DNA from: Entrophospora sp. SA101
Taxonomy: Eukaryota; Glomeromycota; Glomeromycetes; Entrophosporales; Entrophosporaceae
DNA length: 12,401 bases
Reading direction: 5' to 3'
Assembly (NCBI GenBank): GCA_958430865.1
Contig: CAUDNR010003024.1
Span: forward strand, 1,591 to 13,991
Of this stretch, positions 1-8,266 are shown piece by piece (the stretch's first letter is position 1; each line of letters begins with the position of its first letter). Below the pieces are notes generated by a model. It had not been told where the DNA came from, did no database searches, and worked only from the letters and a program-made list of their open reading frames with translations. The position numbers and the translations under genes are program-made.

Positions 1-10
1 GCATTTAAAG

Positions 11-995
11 CTTAAAGAAATTCCAACCTTTTTTTCTGAATAAATCAACTAAAATGTTTGTAATTGATGTTGCATCACCATTCAAAAGTGAACATATTTT
101 GAGAAATCTAGTTTTAATAATACCTTGATAAATATAACAATTAAATTTTTTGTTGTTGAAATATTATTACTCTCATCAATAATTACACCAATACAAGGAG
201 ATTTAGATATCTCTTCCCAAATATCATACTCAATTGTTTTAGAAACAGCTTCAAGTAATTCCTTTCCTGATTTTTCATTATTATAAGCAATAGATCCTTT
301 TTGTAAATCAGGCACATTTAATTCATAGGCCAAATCAACAAAATCGTGAAAATTTTTCATGGAATGATTTTTTTTTTGCCATAAAATATATAATCTTCAT
401 AAGTGATATAATATGATTAGTAGAATTATCAGATGCTTTTTTCTGACATTCCTTCATTATTAAACTATCATTCTTAAGTTTAATTGCATCTTTGTGATTG
501 TATAAATTTGCATGATCAAGTAAAGCTGAACTTTTTGTAAAATTTCTGGAACCTAAGTTGTAATAATTATCTTTAATAAAAATAAAATTTTTTATTTATA
601 ATAATAATATTTACCTTCTTGTCCAAATTTTTTTTTTATTATGGTTCTGGCATAAATGACAATGCATTTTTTCTTCATTTTTATTAAAAATTAACCAAGG
701 AAATTTTTTTAACCACAGGCAGTTAAATGACCTTTTAGAACTTTTTGATGGAATATTATTTGTTTCTTGATTAAAAGTGCCATCATCATCAACAACAACA
801 GAATCAGAATCAGTGTTTATATAACTACAAATTAAAAAATTAATTAAATGATTAATTTTACATAGCAGAGAAAAGACTACAGATATGACCAATAATAAAT
901 AACTTGCCAATCTTCTTCAGTAAATTTTGATTATTAAAAAGATCATCATTCTTTTCTTTACTGAAGCCCCAATTATTTTTATTTTTTTCTTTCAT
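11..995 (-). pseudogene. hAT-like transposase (KIAA1586/ZNF862-type, DUF4371-like), frameshifted
   Basis: Exon 1 is 995-904 (ATG at 995, about 30 codons); an intron 903-825 (GT..TTGTAG) joins exon 2, 824-615, and a second intron 614-546 joins exon 3 from 545. Exon 2 carries a short zinc-binding motif (MHCHLC, then HANLYNH in exon 3), the BED/TTF-like finger that precedes such transposases. Exon 3 continues into an A10 run (bases 368-377), where the frame moves by one base to the stretch at 360-82 that holds the family-typical IGVIIDESNNISTT segment. Near 115-125 the frame changes again to TRFLKICSLLNGDATS and then meets a stop at about 13-11. The catalytic C-terminal part would lie left of the window. 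Two frameshifts plus a stop make an active copy unlikely; the assignment to this domesticated-style hAT family is from recognised motifs, not a search. Confidence 0.6.
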
Positions 996-1017
996 TTAAA
1001 GTAAAAGCTTGCTTACT

Positions 1018-1104
1018 TTGGTAAAGAATTTTTTTGGCCGATATTTTTTGAAGATTTCGGTAAATATTTCCCCCGATATTTTTGATCTCACATTTCGCAC
1101 CCTG
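1018..1104 (-). repeat. hAT subterminal repeat region
   Basis: Between the terminus at 1104 and the transposase ATG lie two near-copies of a unit on the plus strand, CCGATATTTTTTGAAGATTT (from 1039) and CCGATATTTTTGATCTCACA (from 1075), about 36 bases apart, each followed by TTTCG. Closely spaced copies of one short motif near the end of a hAT element are where the transposase normally binds. The same stretch would also hold the transposase promoter. Confidence 0.45.
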
Positions 1105-1733
1105 CAGGGAATAATTCGTTGCAACCAGATTTTTTATTTTAAACTTAATAGCAAAAATTATAAGGGTTTAAAATTTCATTACTTTATATATAATTTTCAA
1201 AATTTGCCGCTGTTTGAAATGCCAAGTCGCACAAAAAAAAATCACTTCTTTCAAACTTACAAAAAGCTAATGAAGCCCGTCGTTGATTCAAACTGCAATC
1301 AGCAAATCTTTGAATTAAAGCTCTATCTAGATAATACAAAAACATTAAATTTATATGCATAATTATAAGAACCTGAGCTATCAAATAATATAAATTTCAT
1401 ATAGTTATTATAAAGGTTTTGTGGAATTTTCGAAAAACTGCGTTTGAATACTTTCTTCGTATATTAATGTGATTTATGATAATTTTCTTAAATTTTATTG
1501 GCTAAAATTTATACACGTGATAAATTTTAAAACTCAAAATTTGCCGCCCCTCTTGTATCACTTTGATGACTTTTGCTGTCGCCCACTGTAGGATCTTTTC
1601 TAGGGTCTATAAAAAAACCATTTGGAATATCAATGATCTAATCTTGTTACACTAAACACGCAAATTATACAATGGTTTTGTAATAGCCTTTGTTTTTTCC
1701 TTCATTTTCTCAAAATATTTTAAAAAGTATAAA
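1105..1733. other. Spacer between hAT terminus and UPF2, with candidate promoter
   Basis: No convincing gene. Frames open for about 117 codons from 1009, but the composition is low-complexity and the frame runs through the hAT terminus. A TATAAAAA stretch at 1608-1615 lies about 120 bases before the UPF2 ATG and is a plausible core promoter element. A 13-base word, CAAAATTTGCCGC, occurs twice (1198-1210 and 1535-1547), each followed by a GTCGC-containing stretch, which suggests an older local duplication or shared repeat ends. Confidence 0.4.
1608..1615 (+). promoter_or_regulatory. Candidate TATA box of UPF2
   Basis: TATAAAAA follows a relatively GC-rich stretch (GCCCACTGTAGG) and lies 119 bases upstream of the ATG at 1734. 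Placement fits a fungal core promoter with a 5' leader, but a T/A-rich word has limited specificity in DNA of this composition. Confidence 0.3.
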
Positions 1734-4688
1734 ATGACTGAAAAATTTCAATCTATAACAGAAAATACTTTAAACCAAAGTAAACAATCTGATGAAAATA
1801 AAGAAGAATCTAAAGAATTAAACAATATGGTTGGTTTTGTTTAGGAACTTACCAGACTCTAAAGTTTTTAAAATACATTATTACCTAATGTAATTTAATT
1901 CTTGAGGACATGTATATTAAATTAAATATTATATACTCATTAATGATTATACTATTATGGGAACAGGAAAACGGTTCTACATTGGAAGTTGAAGAATTGG
2001 CTCGTCATGAAAGACGTCAAGAATTGAGATCGGCGAATTTGTTAGCTTGGAGACAAGGAAAGCCTGGTATGTATAACCCCTAGATTCTTGTTCTAGAATT
2101 CTATTCCGATTTGCATTTATTATTTAATATTATTAATATTATGCTTTTTTGATTGTTTTATTAGATTCGTCAATGTTTAAAAATCTCGATTCAAACATCA
2201 AGAAAAATACTGGTTTTATTAAAAAATGTAAAGCACAATTATCTGCCGAACATCAAAAAAGTTTATTGAAAGATATTCAAACCTTGACATTAGGGAAATA
2301 TATATCTGAAGTAGTGGTAGCTGTGGTTGACGGTGTTCAAAAGTGTAAATCAACTGCTGATGTTTGGGCAGCTGTCGAAGTGAGTTTTGATTTAAATATA
2401 ATTTTATGAGATTAAATAATTTTTAATAATAATAATAATAATAATTTTGCGAAATTTAGGTGATTTCAGTTTTACATCAAAGATTTCCTGACACATTTAC
2501 ACCTTTCTTAACTCATACACTAGCTCGTTCTCTTGCACCTCCATCTAAACAACAACTAGCTGCTATGGCTGCCGAACAAAGAGAGAAGGAAGAAATTAGT
2601 CGTATATCAAAACAACGTATATTGCTTAGAATAGCAGGAGAGTTGTGGCTAATGGGAGTTCTTAGGAATGTTGAAGATGGTATAGCCGCGTTGAATAGTG
2701 GAAGTGCTGCCGTAGGATCTGGAAGTGTGAATGGTGTTAAAGATAATGTCGCTGGATTTGTTAGCTCGCCGACCAAAGGACCTAAAGAAGTCAAGGAAGC
2801 AAAAACATCTGGTGACGGGTTCATGTATACAGTGTTGAAAGATTTGGTTGGTATAAAATTCCCTTTTGATCAATGATTTCCAAATAATTAGAAAATCTTT
2901 TTCATCTTTGTTAAATAATAATAAATAAATAATAGCTCTCTCACGATAGCAAACATGTCAATCTCCCGTTGGTTGTTTCCTTTTTGAAATATTTTGGCGT
3001 GGAAATGCTTGGCACTACTTCGCGTAGAACTCATCGTGATACGCTGGGTAGCTCTGCTACTACGACCAACGAAGAAACATCTACTGAAAATCAAGTCTCA
3101 ACCGAGAAAATCGTAAATAATGGTGTTTCCAAACAGCAACAGCAACCAGATAACCCTGATCCAATTGTCACTCCTCAAAAACGAGAACTTTTTAAAAATT
3201 TATTAATCGATTATTTTAAAAGTATCGAGGCTCATCTTATTATGGATCATCAGGTATGTTCAAGAAATAAATTTTTTTTTAATAAAGAGTGTCTCTAATA
3301 TCATGAATTCTTATATATATATATATATATATATATTTTATTGTGCGTAGACAATTAAAACTTTAGACCATAATAATCATGAATTCTATATCACCAAAGG
3401 TGAAGTTCCTGAAGCAACCAAGCAAAATTACGAAAAAGTTGTCAAGTTATTTGACAAATTTTTACAAAATGCTCAATTGTAAATTGTCGCTTCAATTTGT
3501 TCTTGTTGTGTTTTTTATTATATAAAGTTTTCTATTAATTCTATATGTTTTTTATAAATAGCCTTGCTGATTTTCTTGATATCGAAATGCCTGATTTACC
3601 TGATGAAGAAGGAATAACAAAAATGTCTACAATTATTCGTGATGGCACAAGCACAACTGAAAAAGAAGTATGATGTGCCTTTTCATTGTAATGAAAAAGG
3701 GTTGGCCATGATACTGGTCTCAATGGACCAGGTCTATTGCTAACCCTGTAATAAAAAGCAAGAATAACATTACCAATACTTATACTTTACGATTTTATAA
3801 TACTTTGTAGGAAACATTTACTAGTAGTATCTGGGAAGATGAGGACGCTAGAAGTTTTTATGAGAATCTTATTGATCTCAAGACGCTTGTACCTGGTGTC
3901 CTACTTGAAGTCAAATCAAATAAAAAAGATGATGGAGATGCAGATAAGGATGACCCATCTAATTTACTTGACAAAGATGAAAAAGATGATGGCGACAAGA
4001 ATAGCGAGTATAATTTGCCTGAAGATTGTAAAGGTAAATCATTAACTCAATATGTTACAATTGAAATTGTTGATGATTATATTGTACAAGGTGCTAATAC
4101 TAAATTTGTCCAAGTCAAGATTATGAAGCAAAAGATTTTGAAAAAGAAAATGAACAAGCCGAAGAAGATACCTCAGGCAACTTAAAGAAGGAAACAGATT
4201 CTGCAAATAAAACAGGGACTTCTGCACAACTTGATGCTTTGTTATCACGTCTTCCACACATGATTAATCGTGATTTGATTGATCGGGCTGCAGTCGATTT
4301 CTGTTATTTAAATTCTAAGGCGTCTAGAAAGAAATTAATCAAGGTACAAAATGATTATTTTTTTAATAATAATAATAATTATTATTATTGTATTAATTGT
4401 TTTCATTCAATATACGTGTGCTTTTCTTTTATTGTTTAATCAGACTTTATTGGGAGTACCTCGCATTAGATTAGATCTTCTTCCGTATTACTCTCGATTG
4501 ATTGCTACATTAAATCCACATTATCCTGATATAACATCATCAGTTTTGCAAGGGGTAAGATTTTTTTCTAAAGTTTTTTTTTTTTAATCAATTCGAATTA
4601 AATTTTTTATAAAATAAAATAGTTGGAGGGTGAATTCAAATCTTTACAAAGGAGAAAAACTGTTGATTTGCTTGAAACTAAAATTAAG
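1734..4688 (+). CDS. UPF2: UPF2/NMD2 nonsense-mediated decay factor, 5' half only (11 exons)
   Basis: UPF2 is the cytoplasmic scaffold that links UPF1 and UPF3 in nonsense-mediated mRNA decay; it has three MIF4G domains, the third binding UPF3, and a C-terminal UPF1-binding region. Exons: 1734-1829, 1967-2066, 2165-2379, 2460-2846, 2936-3253, 3351-3478, 3562-3667, 3811-4033, 4120-4343, 4444-4554, 4623-4688. They total 1974 bases, 658 codons, all joins in frame. MIF4G-1 covers roughly residues 75-370 (AAVEVISVLHQRF, LPLVVSFLKYFG). The stretch SIWEDEDARSFYENLIDLK (about 455-475) is highly UPF2-like and is followed by an acidic linker. MIF4G-2 starts near residue 560 (LDALLSRLPHMINRDLIDRA) and is cut after LLETKIK. 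At 4689 comes GTTCAT, a weak donor, or read-through to a TGA three codons on. MIF4G-3 and the UPF1-binding end are not found. Known full-length proteins are about twice as long. The start ATG is the first in frame and gives a polar N-terminus. Confidence 0.9.
3312..3337. repeat. TA dinucleotide microsatellite in UPF2 intron 5
   Basis: About 12 uninterrupted TA units lie just before the TTGTGCGTAG acceptor of the intron 3254-3350. They are self-complementary and probably length-variable between isolates. Confidence 0.9.
3678..3747 (+). other. Double hairpin inside UPF2 intron 7
   Basis: The intron 3668-3810 holds two adjacent inverted repeats. The first pairs TTTTCATT (3680-3687) with AATGAAAA (3690-3697) over a 2-base centre. 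The second pairs AGGGTTGGC (3698-3706) with GCTAACCCT (3739-3747), with one G-T pair, then has a symmetric 7x7 internal loop and an inner stem CTGGTC/GACCAG (3714-3719 with 3726-3731) around a 6-base loop. This could be a structured intronic RNA, a splicing element, or a tiny foldback element. Confidence 0.5.
4365..4389. repeat. AAT/ATT palindromic microsatellite in UPF2 intron 9
   Basis: AAT units run directly into ATT units, giving a near-perfect inverted repeat within the intron 4344-4443. Similar ATA/ATT runs are at 2429-2446 and around 6061-6080. These are simple repeats with no evident function. Confidence 0.8.
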
Positions 4689-4749
4689 GTTCATTGATAA
4701 TTTATATTTTATATTTATAATTTATTTTGTGGTTAATTATAAAAGAATA

Positions 4750-4900
4750 TCTGATAAGTATTGGCACTTTCAGTATTTACTAATAGGCTTTTAGACTATA
4801 TGATAAAAATACTAAGAATATTATTAACTTATCAGTATGCTAATACCAAAATTATCTTTTTAAAGAATAATCAGATTCTGATATTTGCTAATACCCCATT
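4750..4900. repeat. Cluster of short direct and inverted repeats after the last UPF2 exon
   Basis: Three related words occur in direct orientation: TCAGTATTTACTAATAGG (4770-4787), TCAGTATGCTAATACC (4832-4847) and TCTGATATTTGCTAATACC (4877-4895). CTGATAAGTATTGGCA at 4751-4766 is a partial inverted counterpart (TTATCAG, TGCTAATACC). Such spaced repeats are typical of a transposon end or an LTR U3 region. They begin only 62 bases after the UPF2 reading frame is lost. Confidence 0.45.
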
Positions 4901-4903
4901 ACC

Positions 4904-5080
4904 CAATTTGGCATCATTTGACCAGTAAAGAGAGAACCAATAGATTATATATAAGCAAAGAAAGATGAGACCCTAAATTAGAAACCATAACAGCTTGATT
5001 GCTTGATTGACACAGTTGTGCAGTCTTGCAATTTTTTTATTGTGTATTTTAAATATACATCTTTAATAAAACAAACATGA
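4904..5080 (+). promoter_or_regulatory. Promoter- or LTR-like segment (CCAAT, TATA, AATAAA)
   Basis: CCAAT at 4937-4941 is followed by TATATAAG from 4948 and, about 115 bases on, AATAAA at 5065-5070. This ordering within a short stretch, together with the repeats upstream, resembles a solo LTR of a retrotransposon reading rightward, possibly starting TGATAAG near 4752 and ending near AAAACA. I could not find a matching 5-bp target duplication or a primer-binding site, so a plain promoter remnant is equally possible. No gene starts behind it on the plus strand. Confidence 0.3.
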
Positions 5081-5089
5081 CTTAGCTAT

Positions 5090-6010
5090 TTAATCATTTC
5101 CTTGTATGTGAATGCCTCCATCCATCAAATATTCATGATGGTCATGATTATTATTCAATACATTTGATATCATCATTGACATAACAAACAATTGCATCAC
5201 CCAAGTAGTAATAATACCAAGGCCATGCATAAATGAAACTCTTAATAATGCATGTCTACCCAGATCTCTGGGATTCACAAAATAAATTATCTTTCCTCAT
5301 TATCAATTATGGTTCCTTATGAATAATAAATCTGATGTTGATCACAGGTGTCAGATTTAATAAAAATTTCCTATCACAAACATGCAATCGCGATGCAATC
5401 AAGCACAATTCAGCACCATGGAATATTTTCCACAGGTGAAGGAGGGTTGAACACGTTGGAAGGCTTTGGACAAACTTTTACTTATCTTTCCCTCAGACCA
5501 GGCTTGACTGTTATCATATGGGCATTGATCACTGATAGCTGGTGCTTGTGTGATGATTGCTTTGTGTTATACCTCTCCAGTACAAAGTTGGTGTCCGCAA
5601 CTGATTGAAAATTCTCCAACTCGGAGGTTACAACCTGGGTTGTTGTTTTGGTTTTTCCCTGAATTCGGAGTTTTGGGTCCTGAGTTCTGTCTAAATTCAT
5701 CAGCAGAGTTGCGACTTGGCCACAGTGCCATCCTTCCCTAGAGGTGAGATCGTCGCAAGCAACTTTTCGGCTAGTGTGCCAGCAGCCTTCTCTGATCTGG
5801 GAAGATTAGTGAAAAACATCCTTGACAATTGATGCAATCTCGGCAAACTCCAGAGCTTTGCGCCCCCCCCTGAAAATTCAATTGCATCATTGTATCATCG
5901 GGAGCAGCGTAGTCAGATTAGCCTTGTGCACATGAGGAATACGTGAGAATGACTGTAAAGTGTTCAAGGCAGTGTGCGTGCTTCAACGTCTGCCAATTTC
6001 CGATAATCAA
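5090..6010 (-). pseudogene. Decayed coding sequence of unknown family, GC-richer than surroundings
   Basis: Read from right to left, protein-like pieces follow one another in alternating frames. KALEFAEIASIVKDVF ends in a stop near 5800, then one base over TNLPRSEKAAGTLAEKLLAT continues to about 5705. Another frame gives LLMNLDRTQDPKLRIQGKTK and ends in VKPGLRER near 5482. A further open stretch lies at 5278-5090 (MNPRDLGRHALLRVSFMHGL, then a hydrophobic segment). Amphipathic helical character and balanced codon composition argue for former coding. GC content over about 5340-6010 is visibly higher than in any other part of the window, and a run of eight C lies near 5862-5870. I do not recognise the family. 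A plus-strand frame at 5348-5608 overlaps and is probably a shadow. Confidence 0.35.
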
Positions 6011-6456
6011 ACGTTGCATATTTGAATTGTTTCAGTCATGCTGCCTTGCCTTCTAATTATATAATAATATTATTATTATTACGATTACGCAAAGCAAAAT
6101 ACCAAACATTCATTGTTGATAAGAATCTTATAATTACCCAGCAAGATCTGCTCCGCGTTTTGATTCCAATTAAAATATTTATAAACTAAAATAAAAATAT
6201 CAATCAGTACAAATAAAAAATAGTATCTCTGGTTAGTTATTAACACGTTTTCTTTAGGAAACCCAAACCAAACCAAACAACAGCACTCACGTTTTGTCAC
6301 CTTGAGCTCTGTCAAAAAATTAATTGTTTTCCCCAAAAAAAAAAAAAACAATTTGCGTCTGTCCTCCCAAAAAAAGAACCAATAGGATAAATAATTAATA
6401 TGTACACGTCGATCAAATCACAACTACTATTCCTTTCTTTTCATAAATATTTAAAG
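6011..6456. other. AT-rich spacer, no gene seen
   Basis: The stretch contains ATT repeats near 6061-6080, a run of 13 A near 6336 and repeated TTTATT words. An 88-codon minus-strand frame (6351-6085) begins MFFFFLGK out of the A run and has no recognisable domain, so I treat it as spurious. The last 50 bases would be the promoter or leader of the F-box-like fossil that follows. Confidence 0.5.
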
Positions 6457-8266
6457 ATGCAAAAAGAAAATATTAAAAGAAGTAAACAAAATAAAGAATT
6501 TGCCGGGTAAGTGTTTATCAAAAGAATGGTGGTGGTGGTTATCGCCTGTCACTCGTCGTCACTCTAGTTACTTATTTATTTTTATTTTATTTATTTGTTT
6601 ATATATTTATTTATTATTATAGTTTGAATCTTGACAAGTATGCCAAGATTGACAAAAAAATTGGCACTTTTCTCAAATATGCCCCTTGAAATATTCTTCC
6701 GGATTTGTGAAGATTTACCAACATCCGATTGTTGGCACTAATGCAAACGTGTTCAAGATTTCACCAAACTGGAGTGAATTACAATATATTAGATTCTTCC
6801 TTGCTTCACCTTGATCCTACATGTATTGTGGTATTATTGAATCGACTGAAATACATTGACAGTTTCGTGTAAGATGCTGTACTAAATGTTACAGTACAAG
6901 AACCATTATAAGAAAGTAAGTAATTATATAAAGTTTAATTGATAAATAATCATATTTATTCATTTATTTATTTAACAATTTCAGAGAAAAGTCTATTAGA
7001 GGTGATGATTCAGGATTACGTTATACATTTCAGAAAGATGGAATGAGGGTACATTTCTGGCGAAAAGATGTTGATGTGAATTTTGTTAAAGCTCATGATG
7101 AGGAAGGTAAAAAAATGTTTGAGGTTCAAAAAAAATTCATGGAAGAATGTGAGGATCGTAATAAAGAATGCGGTTTGTATATGAAAAGATCAAAAAGACT
7201 TATTGGGGAAATCAACAAACTTGTTGATAAAATTCTTAAGGAGGGGAATTAACATTAAAATATGAATCTCATTATATTCAATCTCATTTCACTTCATACA
7301 AAAGAGCGATTTTCTATCTTGCTGAGGTTAAGGTTAATAAACATAAACAACCTTCAAAAGAGTACTTGAAAAGATTAAAAAATCAAATAATCTATGAAGC
7401 AGAAAAGCCACACCAACAGGAACTTATATTGAAATACTTGTTAAAAAAATGGCCTCACCTTGGACATAATAAACAAGTTGCTAAAACATTCTCTGAAGTG
7501 ATAGCTAATCCTCTTAGATACTCTCAAGTTGATCTCTACATGATTCTTCAACATTGCCATAGTTATAAGGACACACCAATATATCAAGTTGATTCCTAAA
7601 CTATTTATTCTGAGAGTTACCTTAAAGATCAAGTAGTACCAGTGTTAGAAGAAGAAGCAAAAAACTTTATTCTTATTTCCCTGAAGGAAATATTATTACA
7701 ATAAAATCTGCAATTATTATGGGTATCAAAGCACCAATTTTTTATATGCATGTTGTTAGATTGCGAAGGAGAAGAAAATATTCATCATTATTCACCAGAA
7801 GATATTGAGCATCATCTTAATACCAAATATACTTCATTTTTTGAGCAAATTGTGGCAGAACACAACAAGGTCTGGGTATGTTTAAATTTATTTGGTGATG
7901 ATGATAAATGCAAAGATCAAATATCACAAGAAACATGCCAGAATGAACATAGATCTATTGAACACAAAAGAAAACATGAAGGGATTAATAATGGTAATAA
8001 ACATCAAGAAGAAGAACTTCAAACTAATAATCAATTTCAAAAATTACAAGAAACATGCCAGAATGAACATAGTAGATCTATTGAACACAAAAGAGAACAT
8101 GAAGGAATTAATAATGGTAATAGACATCAAGAAAAAAGACCTCAAACTAATAATCAACTTCAAAAATCACAATAAACATGCCAGAATGAACATAGATCTA
8201 TTGAACGCAAAAGAAAATGTGAAGGAATTAATAATGGTAATGAATATCAAAAAAAAAGACCTTGAA
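6457..8266 (+). pseudogene. F-box-like gene fossil with many stops and frameshifts
   Basis: A possible first exon (ATG 6457, donor GTAAGT at 6507) splices at TATTATAG to 6623. The F-box itself opens from ATG 6640: LFSNMPLEIFFRICEDLP is the classic LPxEI helix start. F-box proteins recruit substrates to SCF ubiquitin ligases. In-frame stop TAA at 6739 cuts it, and the family-like CKRVQDF follows. The frame then shifts near 6770 (WSELQYIRFFLASP), with TGA at 6812 and 6857, and continues as QFRVRCCTKCYSTRTIIRK. An intron from GTAAGT (6915) to TTTCAG (6984) leads into a long lysine- and glutamate-rich, coiled-coil-like stretch to 7252. A frameshift at the GGGG near 7243 continues as ELTLKYESHYIQSHF up to TAA at 7597; further shifts occur near 7660 and 7745. 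MLLDCEGEEN from 7750 leads into the tandem repeats and stops at 8173 and 8264. The C-terminal part has no domain I can name. This many independent lesions mean a dead gene. Confidence 0.6.
7933..8264 (+). repeat. Tandem repeat, 40-codon unit, about 2.7 copies
   Basis: Units start at TCQNEH: 7933-8052 (120 bases), 8053-8175 (123 bases, one extra AGT codon) and 8176-8264 (truncated). The consensus protein starts TCQNEHRSIEHKRKHEGINN and continues GNKHQEEELQTNNQFQKLQE; it is hydrophilic, rich in N, Q, E, K and H, and likely disordered. Unit lengths are multiples of three, so expansion happened while the frame was under selection. The third unit is preceded by TAA (8173-8175) where the others have GAA, a single-base nonsense change. 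Confidence 0.85.

Larger units (their letters stand above)
1..1104 (-). mobile_element. hAT-family DNA transposon, one terminus plus transposase 5' part
   Basis: Seen: on the minus strand the sequence starting at 1104 begins CAGGGTGCGAAATG, followed within 70 bases by spaced copies of ATATCGG/ACCGAAAT, then 110 bases in by an ATG (995) opening a spliced gene for a zinc-finger transposase-like protein. Known: hAT elements have short inverted termini often starting CAGGG or TAGGG, subterminal transposase-binding repeats and 8-bp target duplications. The 8 bases just outside (1105-1112, cagggaat) are the candidate duplication. The other terminus lies left of the window, so neither the inverted pair nor the duplication can be verified. 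CAGGG also opens the outside sequence, so the exact junction could be off by a few bases. Confidence 0.6.

Noticed and set aside
100..130. A GT..AG pair that would remove the second hAT frameshift by splicing
   Set aside because: The implied intron is 16 bases, far below any workable size, so a true indel is the better reading.
1009..1362. 117-codon plus-strand frame next to the hAT terminus
   Set aside because: It begins at a non-ATG codon, crosses the transposon end at 1104 and is rich in F, N and K as expected of AT-rich non-coding DNA.
2513..2873. Two minus-strand frames opposite UPF2 exon 4
   Set aside because: They are antisense shadows of a well-supported exon and show no motif.
3541..3723. 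Minus-strand 60-codon frame
   Set aside because: It covers UPF2 exon 7 and the intron hairpin in reverse; no domain and no splice logic.
5348..5608. 86-codon plus-strand frame in the GC-rich island
   Set aside because: The minus strand gives several protein-like segments over the same bases; the plus frame has W/C-rich, unpatterned content.
6085..6351. 88-codon minus-strand frame
   Set aside because: It starts inside a poly-A run, is highly F/Y/I/L-rich and matches no family.
7933..8264. Tandem repeats as a CRISPR array
   Set aside because: The 120-base units are contiguous, coding in frame and have no spacers.
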